This document shows positions 1 to 9,382 of a stretch of DNA of 64,000 bases, piece after piece. The notes under the pieces are model-generated. The model worked only from the letters and a program-made list of their open reading frames with translations. It had not been told where the DNA came from and did not search any database. Both the position numbers and the translations under genes were made by a program. This DNA is from Lyngbya sp. PCC 8106 (GTDB lineage: Bacteria; Cyanobacteriota; Cyanobacteriia; Cyanobacteriales; Microcoleaceae): positions 1-64,000 of the forward strand of contig NZ_AAVU01000031.1 in NCBI RefSeq assembly GCF_000169095.1. The letters are read 5' to 3'. Each line of letters begins with the position of its first letter. The stretch's first letter is position 1.

Positions 1-83
1 AAGCCGCCTACGAAAATTCCACGGCAACCATGCGACAACGGATGGAAGAATTAACAGGGGGACTTAATTTGCCCGGAATGTAA
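1..83 (+). CDS. YbaB/EbfC family nucleoid-associated protein, C-terminal end only
   Basis: The reading frame enters from the left edge and stops at TAA 81-83, giving 26 residues that end MEELTGGLNLPGM. This ending matches the conserved C-terminus of cyanobacterial YbaB/EbfC proteins, small dimeric DNA-binding proteins associated with the nucleoid. The N-terminal three quarters lie outside the window. The stop is 24 bp before the phosphatase gene, so the two may be co-transcribed. The call rests on the tail sequence alone. Confidence 0.7.
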   Translation, partial: AAYENSTATMRQRMEELTGGLNLPGM

Positions 84-107
84 TTTCATCAAGGGTAGCT
101 CAAATCA

Positions 108-596
108 ATGCCTTATCAGTTACTATTTGTCTGTCTAGGGAACATTTGCCGCTCTCCCTCGGCAGAAAATATTATGAATCACCAGATTGAACTTGCTCAT
201 CTGGGTCGTAGTATTCTCTGTGATTCAGCCGGGACTTCTAGTTATCACATCGGAAGTCCCCCCGATGCTCGTATGACAAAAGCGGCTTCATCACGAGGGA
301 TCTTGCTCAAAGGTCAAGCCCGTCAGTTTGGACGAGAGGACTTTGAGAACTTTGATTTAATTTTGGCGATGGATTACGATAACTATGAATCTATTGTTCG
401 CCTTGATTCGGCTCGTCAATATCAAGACAAAGTGAAGCTGATGTGTGAGTTCTGTCGCCATCACAATGTTCAGGAAGTTCCCGATCCCTATTATGGTGGC
501 CCGGAGGGGTTTAATCAGGTGATTGATATTCTACTCGATGCCTGTGAAGGCTTGCTTGAATACGTCCAGAAACAACCCCAATTTAAAGCGGTTTAG
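108..596 (+). CDS. Low-molecular-weight protein-tyrosine phosphatase
   Basis: A 162-residue soluble protein of the low-molecular-weight phosphotyrosine phosphatase family. The P-loop C-x5-R-S is seen near the N-terminus (Cys9 to Arg15, CLGNICRS), and the general acid aspartate sits in the DPYYGG motif (Asp126). Length and motif spacing are those of an intact enzyme. Such proteins hydrolyse phosphotyrosine; in bacteria they often oppose tyrosine kinases of exopolysaccharide synthesis, but no such kinase is in this window. It follows the YbaB/EbfC tail by 24 bp. Confidence 0.92.
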   Translation: MPYQLLFVCLGNICRSPSAENIMNHQIELAHLGRSILCDSAGTSSYHIGSPPDARMTKAASSRGILLKGQARQFGREDFENFDLILAMDYDNYESIVRLDSARQYQDKVKLMCEFCRHHNVQEVPDPYYGGPEGFNQVIDILLDACEGLLEYVQKQPQFKAV

Positions 597-709
597 CCAA
601 AGCTAACGAATTTTGGGGAATACTGTTTTCACTGAGTGAAAGCTGTTCTGTACGCTGTGAAAAGCCAAACTTCCGAAAATCTCAGATGAACCCGTGAGAA
701 CTCAATTCT

Positions 710-1924
710 ATGTCACACAGTCTCACTCCTTCCCCAACAACGGGACATTCTCCAGAAGAGGAAGAAGACTCAAACTTCGACTATTTCTACGATGAACCCG
801 GAACTTTACCTGGAACACTAGACCTTGAACCTGATGACCCGCCACCCGAAATCGTCTTAATCGACTATAATCTCGCCAAAACAACTCGGGTAAAACTCGC
901 TCAACCCCAAGACTGTATTCCCTACTTGCAATCGGAAACGGTGAGTTGGCTCGATATTCAAGGACTGGGAAATACAGAAACGTGGCGACAAATGTCGCAA
1001 ATTTTTCAATTTCATCCCTTGGCTTTAGAAGACGTGGTTAATATTCCCCAACGTCCGAAAGTCGTCTATTATGAAAATCCTGACCAAATTGTAATTGTCG
1101 CCTGGATGGTCTTACTCAAACCCGACTCAAAGACGCTGCATCGAGAGCAGGTGAGTTTGATTTTAGGAGACAATTACCTGATTACGGTTCAAGAAGAACC
1201 CCGATACGACTGTTTACAACCGGTACGTGATCGGATTCGCAATAATCACGGGAGCATCCGCAAGCATGGAGCCGATTATTTGGCTTATGCGATTTTAGAT
1301 GCCATTATAGATGGCTTTTTTCCAGTCATTGAACATTACAGCGATCACCTCGAAGAACTCGAAGATGAAGTGCTGTTTAGACCAGGCCATCATACCCTGT
1401 GGAAAATCTATGAAGTTAAGCAAGAAATGTTGGTTTTGCGACGGGCTATTTGGTCGCAACGAGACGCTATTAATATCTTAGTTCGTGATCGTACACGCTT
1501 GATTAGCAAACGAGTTCAAGTGTATCTACGAGACTGCTATGATCACACCATTAATATTCGAGATATGCTCGAAACCAATCGTGAGCTTTCTTCCGATCTG
1601 ATCAATATTTATATGTCCACAATGAGCAATAAAATGAATGAGATCATGAAAATTCTCACGGTCATTTCGACTATTTTTATTCCCCTCACGTTCATTGCTG
1701 GAGTCTATGGGATGAACTTCGATCCCGAATCCTCTCCCTGGAATATGCCGGAGTTAGATTGGTACTGGGGTTATCCCGTTTGTTTGGCTGTGATGCTCAT
1801 TATCGGAGTCAGTCTATTTCTGTTCTTTAAGCGAAGGGGTTGGTTTGAAGACTTTTCTGACTTACAACAGAACCAAGAAGTTAAAGAAGGCCATAGGTGG
1901 GAGGCAGAAGGCCGAAGACGGTAA
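710..1924 (+). CDS. corA: CorA-type magnesium/cobalt transporter
   Basis: A 404-residue member of the CorA family of pentameric divalent-cation channels in the cytoplasmic membrane. A cytoplasmic domain of about 310 residues is followed by two membrane helices (about 314-333 and 355-373). The family signature GMN closes the first helix (YGMNF, residues 333-337) and is intact. The first ~45 residues are acidic and Pro-rich, a variable extension. The protein ends with a short charged tail. An inverted repeat (TTTCACT-G-AGTGAAA, about 627-641) lies upstream. It looks monocistronic. Confidence 0.93.
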   Translation: MSHSLTPSPTTGHSPEEEEDSNFDYFYDEPGTLPGTLDLEPDDPPPEIVLIDYNLAKTTRVKLAQPQDCIPYLQSETVSWLDIQGLGNTETWRQMSQIFQFHPLALEDVVNIPQRPKVVYYENPDQIVIVAWMVLLKPDSKTLHREQVSLILGDNYLITVQEEPRYDCLQPVRDRIRNNHGSIRKHGADYLAYAILDAIIDGFFPVIEHYSDHLEELEDEVLFRPGHHTLWKIYEVKQEMLVLRRAIWSQRDAINILVRDRTRLISKRVQVYLRDCYDHTINIRDMLETNRELSSDLINIYMSTMSNKMNEIMKILTVISTIFIPLTFIAGVYGMNFDPESSPWNMPELDWYWGYPVCLAVMLIIGVSLFLFFKRRGWFEDFSDLQQNQEVKEGHRWEAEGRRR

Positions 1925-2110
1925 TAGACCCCGATCAACGATTTCTTTCCCCAAGAAAAAATCCGTGCTACTCATAGAAGCATTAGCGAGGGTTAAGACT
2001 CTTAATCTTCAGATTAAACAAAGCTGCAATTGACATCTTGCCAAACTTCCCTTTGATATGTGATAGTTTGGGAGATTAAAGACCATTATCAAACGTCATC
2101 GTTGCTCTCC

Positions 2111-3841
2111 ATGATGTACAAAAACAAATCATCCCTCTGGTTGACACTGGGAGCGGCTGCTCTTCTGATTGCAGGGGGAGTCGCGACCTACTACTTTGTA
2201 CTTTCGAGAAAAGCCCTCGAAAACGTTCCGATTGGGGCGAATATCGTGCCGACTGATGCAATGATGGCGGTTTCGTTCTCTACCGAACCCAAACAATGGG
2301 AAAAACTACGCGAGTATGGCACCACTGAGTCCAAAGCCGCCCTCAACAAAACCATCCAAGACTGGCGCGATCGCTTATTTACCGATAGCGGTTTTAACTA
2401 CCAAGAAGACATTCAACCGTGGATCGGAGATGAAGTTATGGTGGCTTGGCTGCCGCATCAAACCATTACTTCTGGAACGCTACCGAAACCAGATTCCCCC
2501 CCTTCCTCTCCCACAGAACCTGCAATGGTGATAGTTTTTCCGATTGCTAATCCCCAAAAAGCACAGGAAGTTCTGGCCCAACCTAAATTGTTGACAGAAG
2601 GCGAGATCAGTGAACGAACTTATCGCGGAATTGAAATTATTGAAACTCAAGGTTTACCGACTCAAAATTACTCAATCGCGGTTTTGGGTGAAAAGTTTTT
2701 GTTGGTGACGACAGATGCCAATGCTACAGATCGCACAATTGATACTTTTCGAGGCGAAGCATCGATTGCGAAAACCCCAGGTTATGCCAACGCAGTTGAA
2801 AAAGTTCAAACTTCCAGATCTTTTGCGGAAGTTTATCTCAATATTCCGGTGGCGGCTAGTGTGGCTTCTTTTACCTCCGCCCAACCCATTCCTCCCGAAA
2901 ATCTAGAAAAATTACAGCAGCATCAAGGGTTTGTCAGTAGTGTTGTTTTAGAATCGGGTGGGATTAATTTCAAAGGAATTTCTTGGTATAAACCCAGTAG
3001 TCAGAAAACTCTCACCGTTGAAAATCAATCTCAGGAAATGCTGGAACGGATTCCTGATAATGCAATGATGGTCATGGTGGGGGGAAATTTACAGCGACTT
3101 TGGCAAGACTATAGCCAAGATGCTGCTTCTAATCCGATTGCTCCTTTTAATCCAGAAGCTCTAAGTTCTAGCTTAAAACAGGCGACACAAATGGATTTGG
3201 AAAAGGACTTTTTGAGTTGGATGGATGGAGAATTTTCTCTAGCATTGATTCCGGCAATTCCGAATAAACAAACCCCCCAAAAGTTTTCGGCGGGATTGGC
3301 ATTGATGGTGGAAACGAGAGATCGCAAAGCCGCAGAAACAGCCTTAGAAAAGCTAGATGCGGCGATGAAGTCTAAAGATTTTCAGATACAACCCGCCCAA
3401 CTCCAAGGTCAACCTGTTGTGAAGTGGACTTCTCCTTATGGGGGTTTCAGTGTAATTCGAGGTTGGTTAGAGGAAGATGTGTTATTTGCAACTTTGGGGG
3501 CGCCGATTGCCAATCAAATTTTACCGGAACCCGAGAATACGATTCCCTCAGATTCTTTATTTAGAGAAACAGTACCCACCGAATTAAGTCCGAATAATGG
3601 CAGTTTCTTTGTTGATGTCGAACAAGTTTTTGATCGCCGTAATCTGTCTTTACCTCAGCTTCCCCCGGCACAAGCGGTTTGGGTGAATGCGATACAATCG
3701 ATTGGGGTAACTGCCGCAGTGGTTAGCGATCGCAGCACTCGTTATGATATTTTTGTCAACATCAAAGAGAATAGTCTACCAAGTGTCACCCCATCCCCAG
3801 AAGAAACTCCTGCTGCTGAAACTCAGGAAGGTTCACCCTAA
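2111..3841 (+). CDS. DUF3352 membrane-anchored protein of cyanobacteria
   Basis: About 576 residues. A single N-terminal hydrophobic segment (roughly residues 8-31 from the chosen ATG) is followed by a large extracytoplasmic domain and a Pro/Thr/Glu-rich tail. The sequence after the anchor (VPIGANIVPTDAMMAVSFSTEP) and the overall length fit the cyanobacterial DUF3352 family, whose function is unknown. An in-frame GTG at 2060 would add 17 polar residues before the anchor; ATG 2111 (or 2114) gives a more natural anchor position, but no strong ribosome-binding site decides it. Likely located in the periplasm or thylakoid lumen, anchored by the N-terminal helix. Confidence 0.75.
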   Translation: MMYKNKSSLWLTLGAAALLIAGGVATYYFVLSRKALENVPIGANIVPTDAMMAVSFSTEPKQWEKLREYGTTESKAALNKTIQDWRDRLFTDSGFNYQEDIQPWIGDEVMVAWLPHQTITSGTLPKPDSPPSSPTEPAMVIVFPIANPQKAQEVLAQPKLLTEGEISERTYRGIEIIETQGLPTQNYSIAVLGEKFLLVTTDANATDRTIDTFRGEASIAKTPGYANAVEKVQTSRSFAEVYLNIPVAASVASFTSAQPIPPENLEKLQQHQGFVSSVVLESGGINFKGISWYKPSSQKTLTVENQSQEMLERIPDNAMMVMVGGNLQRLWQDYSQDAASNPIAPFNPEALSSSLKQATQMDLEKDFLSWMDGEFSLALIPAIPNKQTPQKFSAGLALMVETRDRKAAETALEKLDAAMKSKDFQIQPAQLQGQPVVKWTSPYGGFSVIRGWLEEDVLFATLGAPIANQILPEPENTIPSDSLFRETVPTELSPNNGSFFVDVEQVFDRRNLSLPQLPPAQAVWVNAIQSIGVTAAVVSDRSTRYDIFVNIKENSLPSVTPSPEETPAAETQEGSP

Positions 3842-3975
3842 ATCATTGGCTTTGGAGTGAGTTTCCTGATTTTTACCAATCACTAACTCGATTGCTAGAA
3901 CAGGGTTAACCTCTCAAATTAATTCATTCTTCGCAATGAAATCATCTCCCTAAACTTTAACTCAAAATACTCACG

Positions 3976-5010
3976 ATGCACAAAATACCCGTTACTGTTG
4001 TTACTGGATTTCTCGGCGCCGGAAAAACAACTCTACTTCGTCATCTCCTCCAAAATAATCAAGGACGCCGAATTGCTGTTTTAGTGAATGAATTTGGAGA
4101 AGTGGGAATTGATGGAGAACTGTTACGGTCTTGTCAAGTTTGTGAAGAAGATGAATCCCCTGAAAATAATATTGTAGAACTCACCAATGGTTGTTTATGC
4201 TGCACCGTTCAAGAAGAATTTTATCCCACGATGCAAGAACTTCTTAAACGCCGCGATCGCATTGATTGTATACTGGTAGAAACCTCTGGATTAGCTTTAC
4301 CTAAACCCTTAGTTCAAGCCTTTCGTTGGCCTGAAATTCGCAATAGTGCCACAGTTGATGGTGTTCTCACCGTTGTCGATGCTCAAGCTTTAGCAGCAGG
4401 AACTTTAGTGGGAGATTTAGAGGCTTTAGAAGCTCAACGTCAAGCTGATCCGAATTTAGAACATGAAACCCCAATTGAAGAATTGTTTGAAGATCAATTG
4501 GCTTGTGCAGATCTGGTTTTATTAACCAAAACTGACTTAATTGATCAAGCTTCGTTAATAAAAGTGCGAGAATGGTTAAGCCGAGAACTTCCCCCTGGAG
4601 TTAAGGTTGTTTCTTGTCAACAAGGAGATGTGGAAACGAATCTTTTGCTTGGGTTTAATGCAGCAGTAGAAGATCATTTAGAAAGTCGTCCGAGTCATCA
4701 TGACCACGAAGAAGAACACGAACATGATGATGATATTAATTCGGTACAGCTTATTGTTGAGCAAGCCTTTGAACCGATTGCTTTAATTGAAAAATTAAAA
4801 GAATTAGTACAGCACCAAGAAATTTATCGAATTAAAGGCTTTGTTGATGTTCCAAATAAACCGATGCGAATGGTCTTACAAGGAGTGGGAAATCGCTTTG
4901 ATTCGTTTTATGATCGGTTGTGGTTAAGTGATGAACCTCGTCAAACTCGCTTAGTTTTTATTGGGCGAGAACTGAACTCAACTCAAGTCGAACAGGCTAT
5001 TTTGAATTGA
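3976..5010 (+). CDS. CobW/P47K (COG0523) GTPase, putative metal chaperone
   Basis: A 344-residue G3E GTPase. The Walker A loop GFLGAGKTT is at residues 11-19, the family metal-binding motif CLCC at 73-76 (CxCC), a TKTD base-recognition motif at 184-187, and a His/Asp/Glu-rich loop at 241-253. The CobW C-terminal domain follows. Members load Zn, Co or related metals into client proteins. The His-rich loop suggests zinc or nickel/cobalt handling, but the substrate cannot be read from sequence. No Zur-type operator was recognised upstream and no metallo-client gene is adjacent; cobT is 53 kb away. Confidence 0.9.
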   Translation: MHKIPVTVVTGFLGAGKTTLLRHLLQNNQGRRIAVLVNEFGEVGIDGELLRSCQVCEEDESPENNIVELTNGCLCCTVQEEFYPTMQELLKRRDRIDCILVETSGLALPKPLVQAFRWPEIRNSATVDGVLTVVDAQALAAGTLVGDLEALEAQRQADPNLEHETPIEELFEDQLACADLVLLTKTDLIDQASLIKVREWLSRELPPGVKVVSCQQGDVETNLLLGFNAAVEDHLESRPSHHDHEEEHEHDDDINSVQLIVEQAFEPIALIEKLKELVQHQEIYRIKGFVDVPNKPMRMVLQGVGNRFDSFYDRLWLSDEPRQTRLVFIGRELNSTQVEQAILN

Positions 5011-5050
5011 TTTTTGGGTTGAGAGTTTTAACAATAATAAAAAGTTCAGA

Positions 5051-5359
5051 TCAGTTGGGTTGAGTTGATGGTTCGACCCAATTTATTTTAAATTTTCTGC
5101 TCGTCTGAATACCCGTATATTTGGGAGTTATGTGGTTTACAAACGGGGGTTTAATCACATTCTCAGAGTGATCATGGGACGTAGTAATGTTTAAGTAAGG
5201 AACAGCTAATGCGGTGAGACTGCTGCTATAGATTAAAAATAAAAATCCGAGTAAAATAAAAGCTGAAGGGAATAGAGAATGACGTTGAATACAGTGTAAA
5301 GTTAAGATACCGATAACAATCGTTTCTAATCCTACTGCAATCAAATCGACTAAATTCAT
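5051..5359 (-). CDS. Small membrane protein, unknown function
   Basis: A 102-residue protein from ATG 5359, chosen because AGGAG lies eight bases upstream; a longer reading from 5386 adds nine residues and lacks such a site. Two hydrophobic stretches (residues about 4-19 and 29-54) suggest two membrane helices, followed by a polar tail rich in His, Thr and Pro. I do not recognise the family. It converges with the CobW gene and its 3' end overlaps a predicted terminator. Confidence 0.5.
   Translation of the reverse strand: MNLVDLIAVGLETIVIGILTLHCIQRHSLFPSAFILLGFLFLIYSSSLTALAVPYLNITTSHDHSENVIKPPFVNHITPKYTGIQTSRKFKINWVEPSTQPN
5055..5081 (+). terminator. Probable rho-independent terminator after the CobW gene
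   Basis: A 9-bp stem (TTGGGTTGA with TCGACCCAA, one G-U pair) and 9-base loop, followed by a T-rich run (TTTATTTT), 45 bp after the CobW stop. It overlaps the last codons of the convergent small membrane-protein gene, so it may serve transcription from the left. Confidence 0.5.
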
Positions 5360-5469
5360 TTTGATTTCTCCTGTATTAATAGGCAAATAGAAGAAAGCAG
5401 AAAGAATAGAAATTCAACCCCGATCATTTTCTAGATTTCCTCTCTACTTTCCTCTATTGCATTAGTTCT

Positions 5470-6567
5470 TTAGCTCATAACTGCCATCGTTGTAGGCATG
5501 GGAGCTTGAACATTGTTACCTAACCGAGTTCGATACAAAGTTGCGATTAATTCTTCATGCTTCCGAAGATTTTCTTCGATTTCTTCTAATACAAAAGCCG
5601 TTGCCGGGTCTGTAACTTGAACGCACAAATGAGAAGAATCAATAATACCTGTTTGGATGTCACCTAAAGCACGCCGCATCAGATCTTGATCACTGCTATT
5701 AGACTGCAACCAACCTTGCAATGTGGCAAAGGCTTCACTTCCCATTGCTTGCCAAGTGACTTGTTCCCCAAAGTCGCGCAGACGCGCTTCTAATAGTTCA
5801 ATGTGACGTTGTTTGGTACCGATGGCTTCCCGCAATAAAATCACAAAGTCCGGGTCAGAAACTTGCTTGCTGTATTCTTGAAAAGCGGCGAGGGTATAAC
5901 GTTCCCCGACGATCGCTGTATTGAGTACATTGACAATATCATTTTTGCTCGACCCTTTCCAGGCTTCACCCAACGTCCACCATTCAAAGGCTTGGTTTGT
6001 CGGATCGGGTAACGTTGTGCCTTCGATAGCCAAATTGAGATAGCTGAGTAGGGTGACTGTAAACATCGGTAAGTCACTCGGTTGTCGAGCGGTAATTAAG
6101 TTGCTATCGACAACCACAGGTTCATTGACGTAGGTTGCGCCTGCATTTTGGATGTCCTTGCGAATGGCTTTAAAACCTGTTGCTTGTCTACCCCGTAAGA
6201 CATCCGCATCAATTAAGACTTGGGGGCCATGACAAACCGCAGCGATGGGTAAACCCTGCGCCATACCATCAATTACCAGTGTGACTGCATGAGGGTTACG
6301 ACGAACTTTGTCGGGTGCAGCACCGCCAGGGATGAAAATCGCATCAAAGTCTTCTGAACGAACTTCTGCGGCGGTTGCGTCGGGTTTAGCGGAGGCTTTA
6401 CCCCGCTTTCCTTCGTATTCGTCGTTCATGCGAGAACCGACAATGATGGTGTTTGCGCCTGCTTTTTGTAATGCGGTATAAGGAACTAGAAATTCCGAGT
6501 CCTCAAAACCACTTTCGAGTAAAATTGCAACTCGTTTTGAACTGGAACCATTTGATAGTGAAGTCAT
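5470..6567 (-). CDS. DJ-1/PfpI-family domain fused to a ferritin-like helical domain
   Basis: A 365-residue fusion. Residues ~10-180 form a DJ-1/PfpI glutamine-amidotransferase-like domain with the nucleophile elbow AVCHGPQ (Cys112, His113) and the conserved acidic residue in GFEDSE (Glu22). PfpI/YhbO relatives are described as proteases, chaperones or deglycases. Residues ~205-350 are helical with repeated E/H-rich segments and resemble the four-helix ferritin-like modules of stress proteins; metal-ligand pairs were not proven. The next gene downstream on the same strand is transcribed away to the left (small membrane protein), while the upstream neighbour is a predicted stress protein, suggesting a stress context. 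Confidence 0.8.
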   Translation of the reverse strand: MTSLSNGSSSKRVAILLESGFEDSEFLVPYTALQKAGANTIIVGSRMNDEYEGKRGKASAKPDATAAEVRSEDFDAIFIPGGAAPDKVRRNPHAVTLVIDGMAQGLPIAAVCHGPQVLIDADVLRGRQATGFKAIRKDIQNAGATYVNEPVVVDSNLITARQPSDLPMFTVTLLSYLNLAIEGTTLPDPTNQAFEWWTLGEAWKGSSKNDIVNVLNTAIVGERYTLAAFQEYSKQVSDPDFVILLREAIGTKQRHIELLEARLRDFGEQVTWQAMGSEAFATLQGWLQSNSSDQDLMRRALGDIQTGIIDSSHLCVQVTDPATAFVLEEIEENLRKHEELIATLYRTRLGNNVQAPMPTTMAVMS

Positions 6568-6716
6568 TTTAAGCTTTCCTAACTAACTGATACAACAATC
6601 GTTATGATCGTGAATAAACGAAAATAATTTGGATATACAATCTTTAGTTTAGGAAATTAAGCCGATCTAATTCCTCTACCCCGAGAGGGAATTGTTGAGA
6701 TGAGAGGGGAAGATTA

Positions 6717-6753
6717 AAAACCCGGCTTCGTTCAGAAACCGAGTCTTTGGGTT
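6717..6753. repeat. Imperfect palindromic repeat between stress genes
   Basis: Arms AACCC/GGGTT enclose an inner CGG/CCG pairing and Ala/Thr-rich loop sequence, followed by a T-run on the plus strand. It resembles the AAACCCGG...CCGGGTTT palindromes scattered in filamentous and bloom-forming cyanobacteria. It lies just downstream (on the minus strand) of the stress-protein gene and could act as its terminator. Confidence 0.4.
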
Positions 6754-6789
6754 AGTTTTTGGGGTCAAATTGGTGATTTTATCGCGCAT

Positions 6790-7374
6790 CTAGAACGAGC
6801 GGTTATAAGTAGGATTGACTCGGCGATCGCCAACGGTTCCGGGTATACCAAACAGATGTAAATCTCTGACTTTGTAGTCGTTTAATAAAGCTTCAGCATT
6901 ACGAATTTCCTGATCAGTCCCTTCCATTAAGACTAAATAATCACCGTGTTCATGGACACGAGAATTGTAATATTGGGCTTTATCTTCGGGTAAACCCCAA
7001 CCAATTAAAGCACCCACTAAGCCACCACCGACAGCACCGATACCGCCACCAATCAGGGTATTTGCTAATATTAAACCCAATTCTGCAACGGGTCCAACTC
7101 CGGGAATTGCTAATACTCCTAAGCTTCCGACTAAACCAATTAATCCACCTGCGGTGGTTCCTGCGACAGCACCCGCACTGGCGCCACCTTTAACTTGATC
7201 ACCTGTTGTCTGTTCCACATTCGCCTCTGCAATATTACCGTCATTTTCATGGCGAGTCACTACAGAAACTTTATCCATATTAAAACCAATATCTCTGAGG
7301 CGATGTAAAGCTGCTTCAGCATCTCGGCGATTAGAAAATAATCCAACTGCTCTCGTTGTTTCACCTGTATACAT
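6790..7374 (-). CDS. General stress protein 17M-like / glycine-zipper protein
   Basis: A 194-residue protein. The first ~45 residues (TRAVGLFSNRRDAEAALHRL) match the YflT/general stress protein 17M-like domain; residues ~80-135 are a Gly/Ala-rich hydrophobic segment of glycine-zipper type, probably membrane-associated; the rest (YLVLMEGTDQEIRNAEALL) repeats an alpha-beta fold. Such proteins are abundant in cyanobacteria and appear under osmotic or heat stress in relatives; that role here is inferred. It lies upstream of the DJ-1 fusion on the same strand with a 222-bp gap. Confidence 0.75.
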   Translation of the reverse strand: MYTGETTRAVGLFSNRRDAEAALHRLRDIGFNMDKVSVVTRHENDGNIAEANVEQTTGDQVKGGASAGAVAGTTAGGLIGLVGSLGVLAIPGVGPVAELGLILANTLIGGGIGAVGGGLVGALIGWGLPEDKAQYYNSRVHEHGDYLVLMEGTDQEIRNAEALLNDYKVRDLHLFGIPGTVGDRRVNPTYNRSF

Positions 7375-7669
7375 AATATTTCCTCTCTTATCTATAATCA
7401 GAGTAGCGGTTAGTAATCAAGTATTGATTCAATCTTTGGGTTGATTTACTCGATTTTTATTTCGATTGAAAGAGTCTAAAATTATATGCTGATATTTTTG
7501 TCTATCACAAGGAATAGCTTCTCTTTGATGTTTGAGATTTTGAGCGGATCAACAATCTCTATCAAAAGGAATAAAATTTTATCTCGAATGTTAGATGTAT
7601 AGTTTCATCTTTTCATTTAATATATAATATTAGGCTAATTTATGATCACACTGTATCAAGCAAAAATTA

Positions 7670-8266
7670 ATGTTAGACTGGATTACTCAAGGTATTGCAG
7701 ATTGGGGGTATATGGGAATTGTACTCCTCATGTTATTAGAAAATATTTTACCTCCAATTCCCTCAGAAGTGATCATGCCCCTGGCTGGCTTTACGATAGC
7801 CGAAGGTAAACTTAGCTTTATTGGTGTAATTTTATCAGGTGTACTGGGTTCAATTTTAGGCGCATTACCCTGGTACTATTTAGGTAAGAATTGGGGAGAA
7901 AAGAAACTAAGAAAATGGATTGAGTTGCGAGGTCAGTGGTTAACTCTTTCTGTAGAAGATCTTGAACTTTCTCAAGAATGGTTTAATCGCTATGGAAATT
8001 GGGTTGTCCTTTTAGGTCGAGTCATTCCCGGAATTCGCACTTATATTTCCATCCCTGCTGGATTAGAAAATATGCCATTATTTTCTTTTTTAGTTTACTC
8101 AACTGTGGGAACAACGCTTTGGATTAGCTTTTTAACTATTATTGGTTATTGGCTTGGAGATAACTACACCTTAGTTAAGCAATTTCTGAGTCCAATTTCT
8201 ACACTGGTTATTGTAATTTTATTAATTACCTTTGGCATCTGGTTTTATAGACGAAAAAAACGATAG
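7670..8266 (+). CDS. DedA family membrane protein
   Basis: A 198-residue polytopic membrane protein of the DedA (SNARE-associated/VTT) family. Seen features are the N-terminal acidic re-entrant segment (LLENILPPIPSEVIMPLAG), the Gly-rich helix SGVLGSILGALPWYYLG, and the family motif GRVIPGIRTYISIPAG near residue 120. DedA proteins include undecaprenyl-phosphate flippases and factors in membrane lipid homeostasis and proton balance. The start ATG follows an AT-rich leader without a strong ribosome-binding site. No operon partner is visible. Confidence 0.9.
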   Translation: MLDWITQGIADWGYMGIVLLMLLENILPPIPSEVIMPLAGFTIAEGKLSFIGVILSGVLGSILGALPWYYLGKNWGEKKLRKWIELRGQWLTLSVEDLELSQEWFNRYGNWVVLLGRVIPGIRTYISIPAGLENMPLFSFLVYSTVGTTLWISFLTIIGYWLGDNYTLVKQFLSPISTLVIVILLITFGIWFYRRKKR

Positions 8267-8356
8267 ATTTGCTATCAGAGAAGTGAAATAACACTGATAA
8301 AAAGAGAGCAAAGCCCAGAAATTAACTGAACTTTACCCTAGAAGTTAACTGTGATT

Positions 8357-9382
8357 TTATGCAGCGTTGTGATTGTTAGAAGCTTCTGTGAAATTGAGAG
8401 TAGCGTGAGCGGGTAAGGTTGGAGAAATCTGTTGGAAGCCATACTGACGCAGCAATTTTTTACGGTAGAGATCGCGATCACCTGTAACAATCTCTATTCC
8501 CCGTCGTACTCCCCATTCTGCTAAATTGGTCATACAAGCGATTCGCTCATTCAAGGGTAACGGTAGGTGTGTAATTGCATCAAGGTATTCTTTGAACTTG
8601 ACGTAACCCACCAAACGAGTCGAAATTTTTACTTTGGGATCAAACCAAGCTAAACGACTGGCGTTATCTTTAAGTTTTCCCATGTAAGAAGCTTTGTGAA
8701 CTCGATGAAGGAATAAGCGTTGTTTAACGTATCCCATATCACCAAGTAAAAGGATTTCCGCCATCAAGTTGCGATCAGAACCCACATAACTTCCATGAAG
8801 TTTTGTTTGAGTCAACAAGTCTGTACGCATGACTCCAAAAATATCTGTGAAGTGGTTCGCCCACAAAACACGCCAGAAACGTTCACTCGGACGAGAACTA
8901 TTCAAGGGCAGATCGTTGTCGTGAGTTCCATAGATCTCACCCTGATCATTAATTTTATAGGATAAACAATGAGCCACTGCCAGCTTAGAATCACGATCTA
9001 GCAACTCAACACATTGACGTAGATAATCCGGATCTAGGATATCATCGTGAGCCGCCCATTTAAAGTAGGGAGCTAACCGAGGCTGAAACACAAAGTTAAA
9101 GTTAGGTGCAGCACCGATATTATCCTTTTGTCTGTGATAGATAATTCGTGAATCACAAGCTGCAAACTCGCGACAAATCTCCTCTGTCGCATCGGTAGAG
9201 GCGTTATCACTGATGATTAATAAAAAGTTTGTTAGGGTTTGAGCCAAAATCGATTCTATGGCGGGACGCAGGTAATTCTCACCGTTATAAACAGGTAAGC
9301 CAATTACTACTTTGGGATTGGTTTGTTCTGCAACTGAGTTATTTATTGTGGAATAGAGATCAAAGTTTGAGTTATTTTTCAT
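8357..9382 (-). CDS. Family 2 glycosyltransferase
   Basis: A 341-residue soluble glycosyltransferase of the GT-A fold. The nucleotide-sugar binding start VVIGLPVYNGENYL (about residues 25-38), the SDNASTDAT segment, and the metal-binding AHDDILDPDYL motif (about 114-124) are all present, so the catalytic domain looks intact. The acceptor and sugar are unknown. A GGGGGAAG ribosome-binding site precedes the ATG. No polysaccharide gene cluster surrounds it; it is flanked by a 1.3 kb gap upstream. Confidence 0.88.
   Translation of the reverse strand: MKNNSNFDLYSTINNSVAEQTNPKVVIGLPVYNGENYLRPAIESILAQTLTNFLLIISDNASTDATEEICREFAACDSRIIYHRQKDNIGAAPNFNFVFQPRLAPYFKWAAHDDILDPDYLRQCVELLDRDSKLAVAHCLSYKINDQGEIYGTHDNDLPLNSSRPSERFWRVLWANHFTDIFGVMRTDLLTQTKLHGSYVGSDRNLMAEILLLGDMGYVKQRLFLHRVHKASYMGKLKDNASRLAWFDPKVKISTRLVGYVKFKEYLDAITHLPLPLNERIACMTNLAEWGVRRGIEIVTGDRDLYRKKLLRQYGFQQISPTLPAHATLNFTEASNNHNAA

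Noticed and set aside
1845..2033. Short reading frame overlapping the end of corA
   Set aside because: Overlaps corA in another frame, no ribosome-binding site, low-complexity composition; a shadow.
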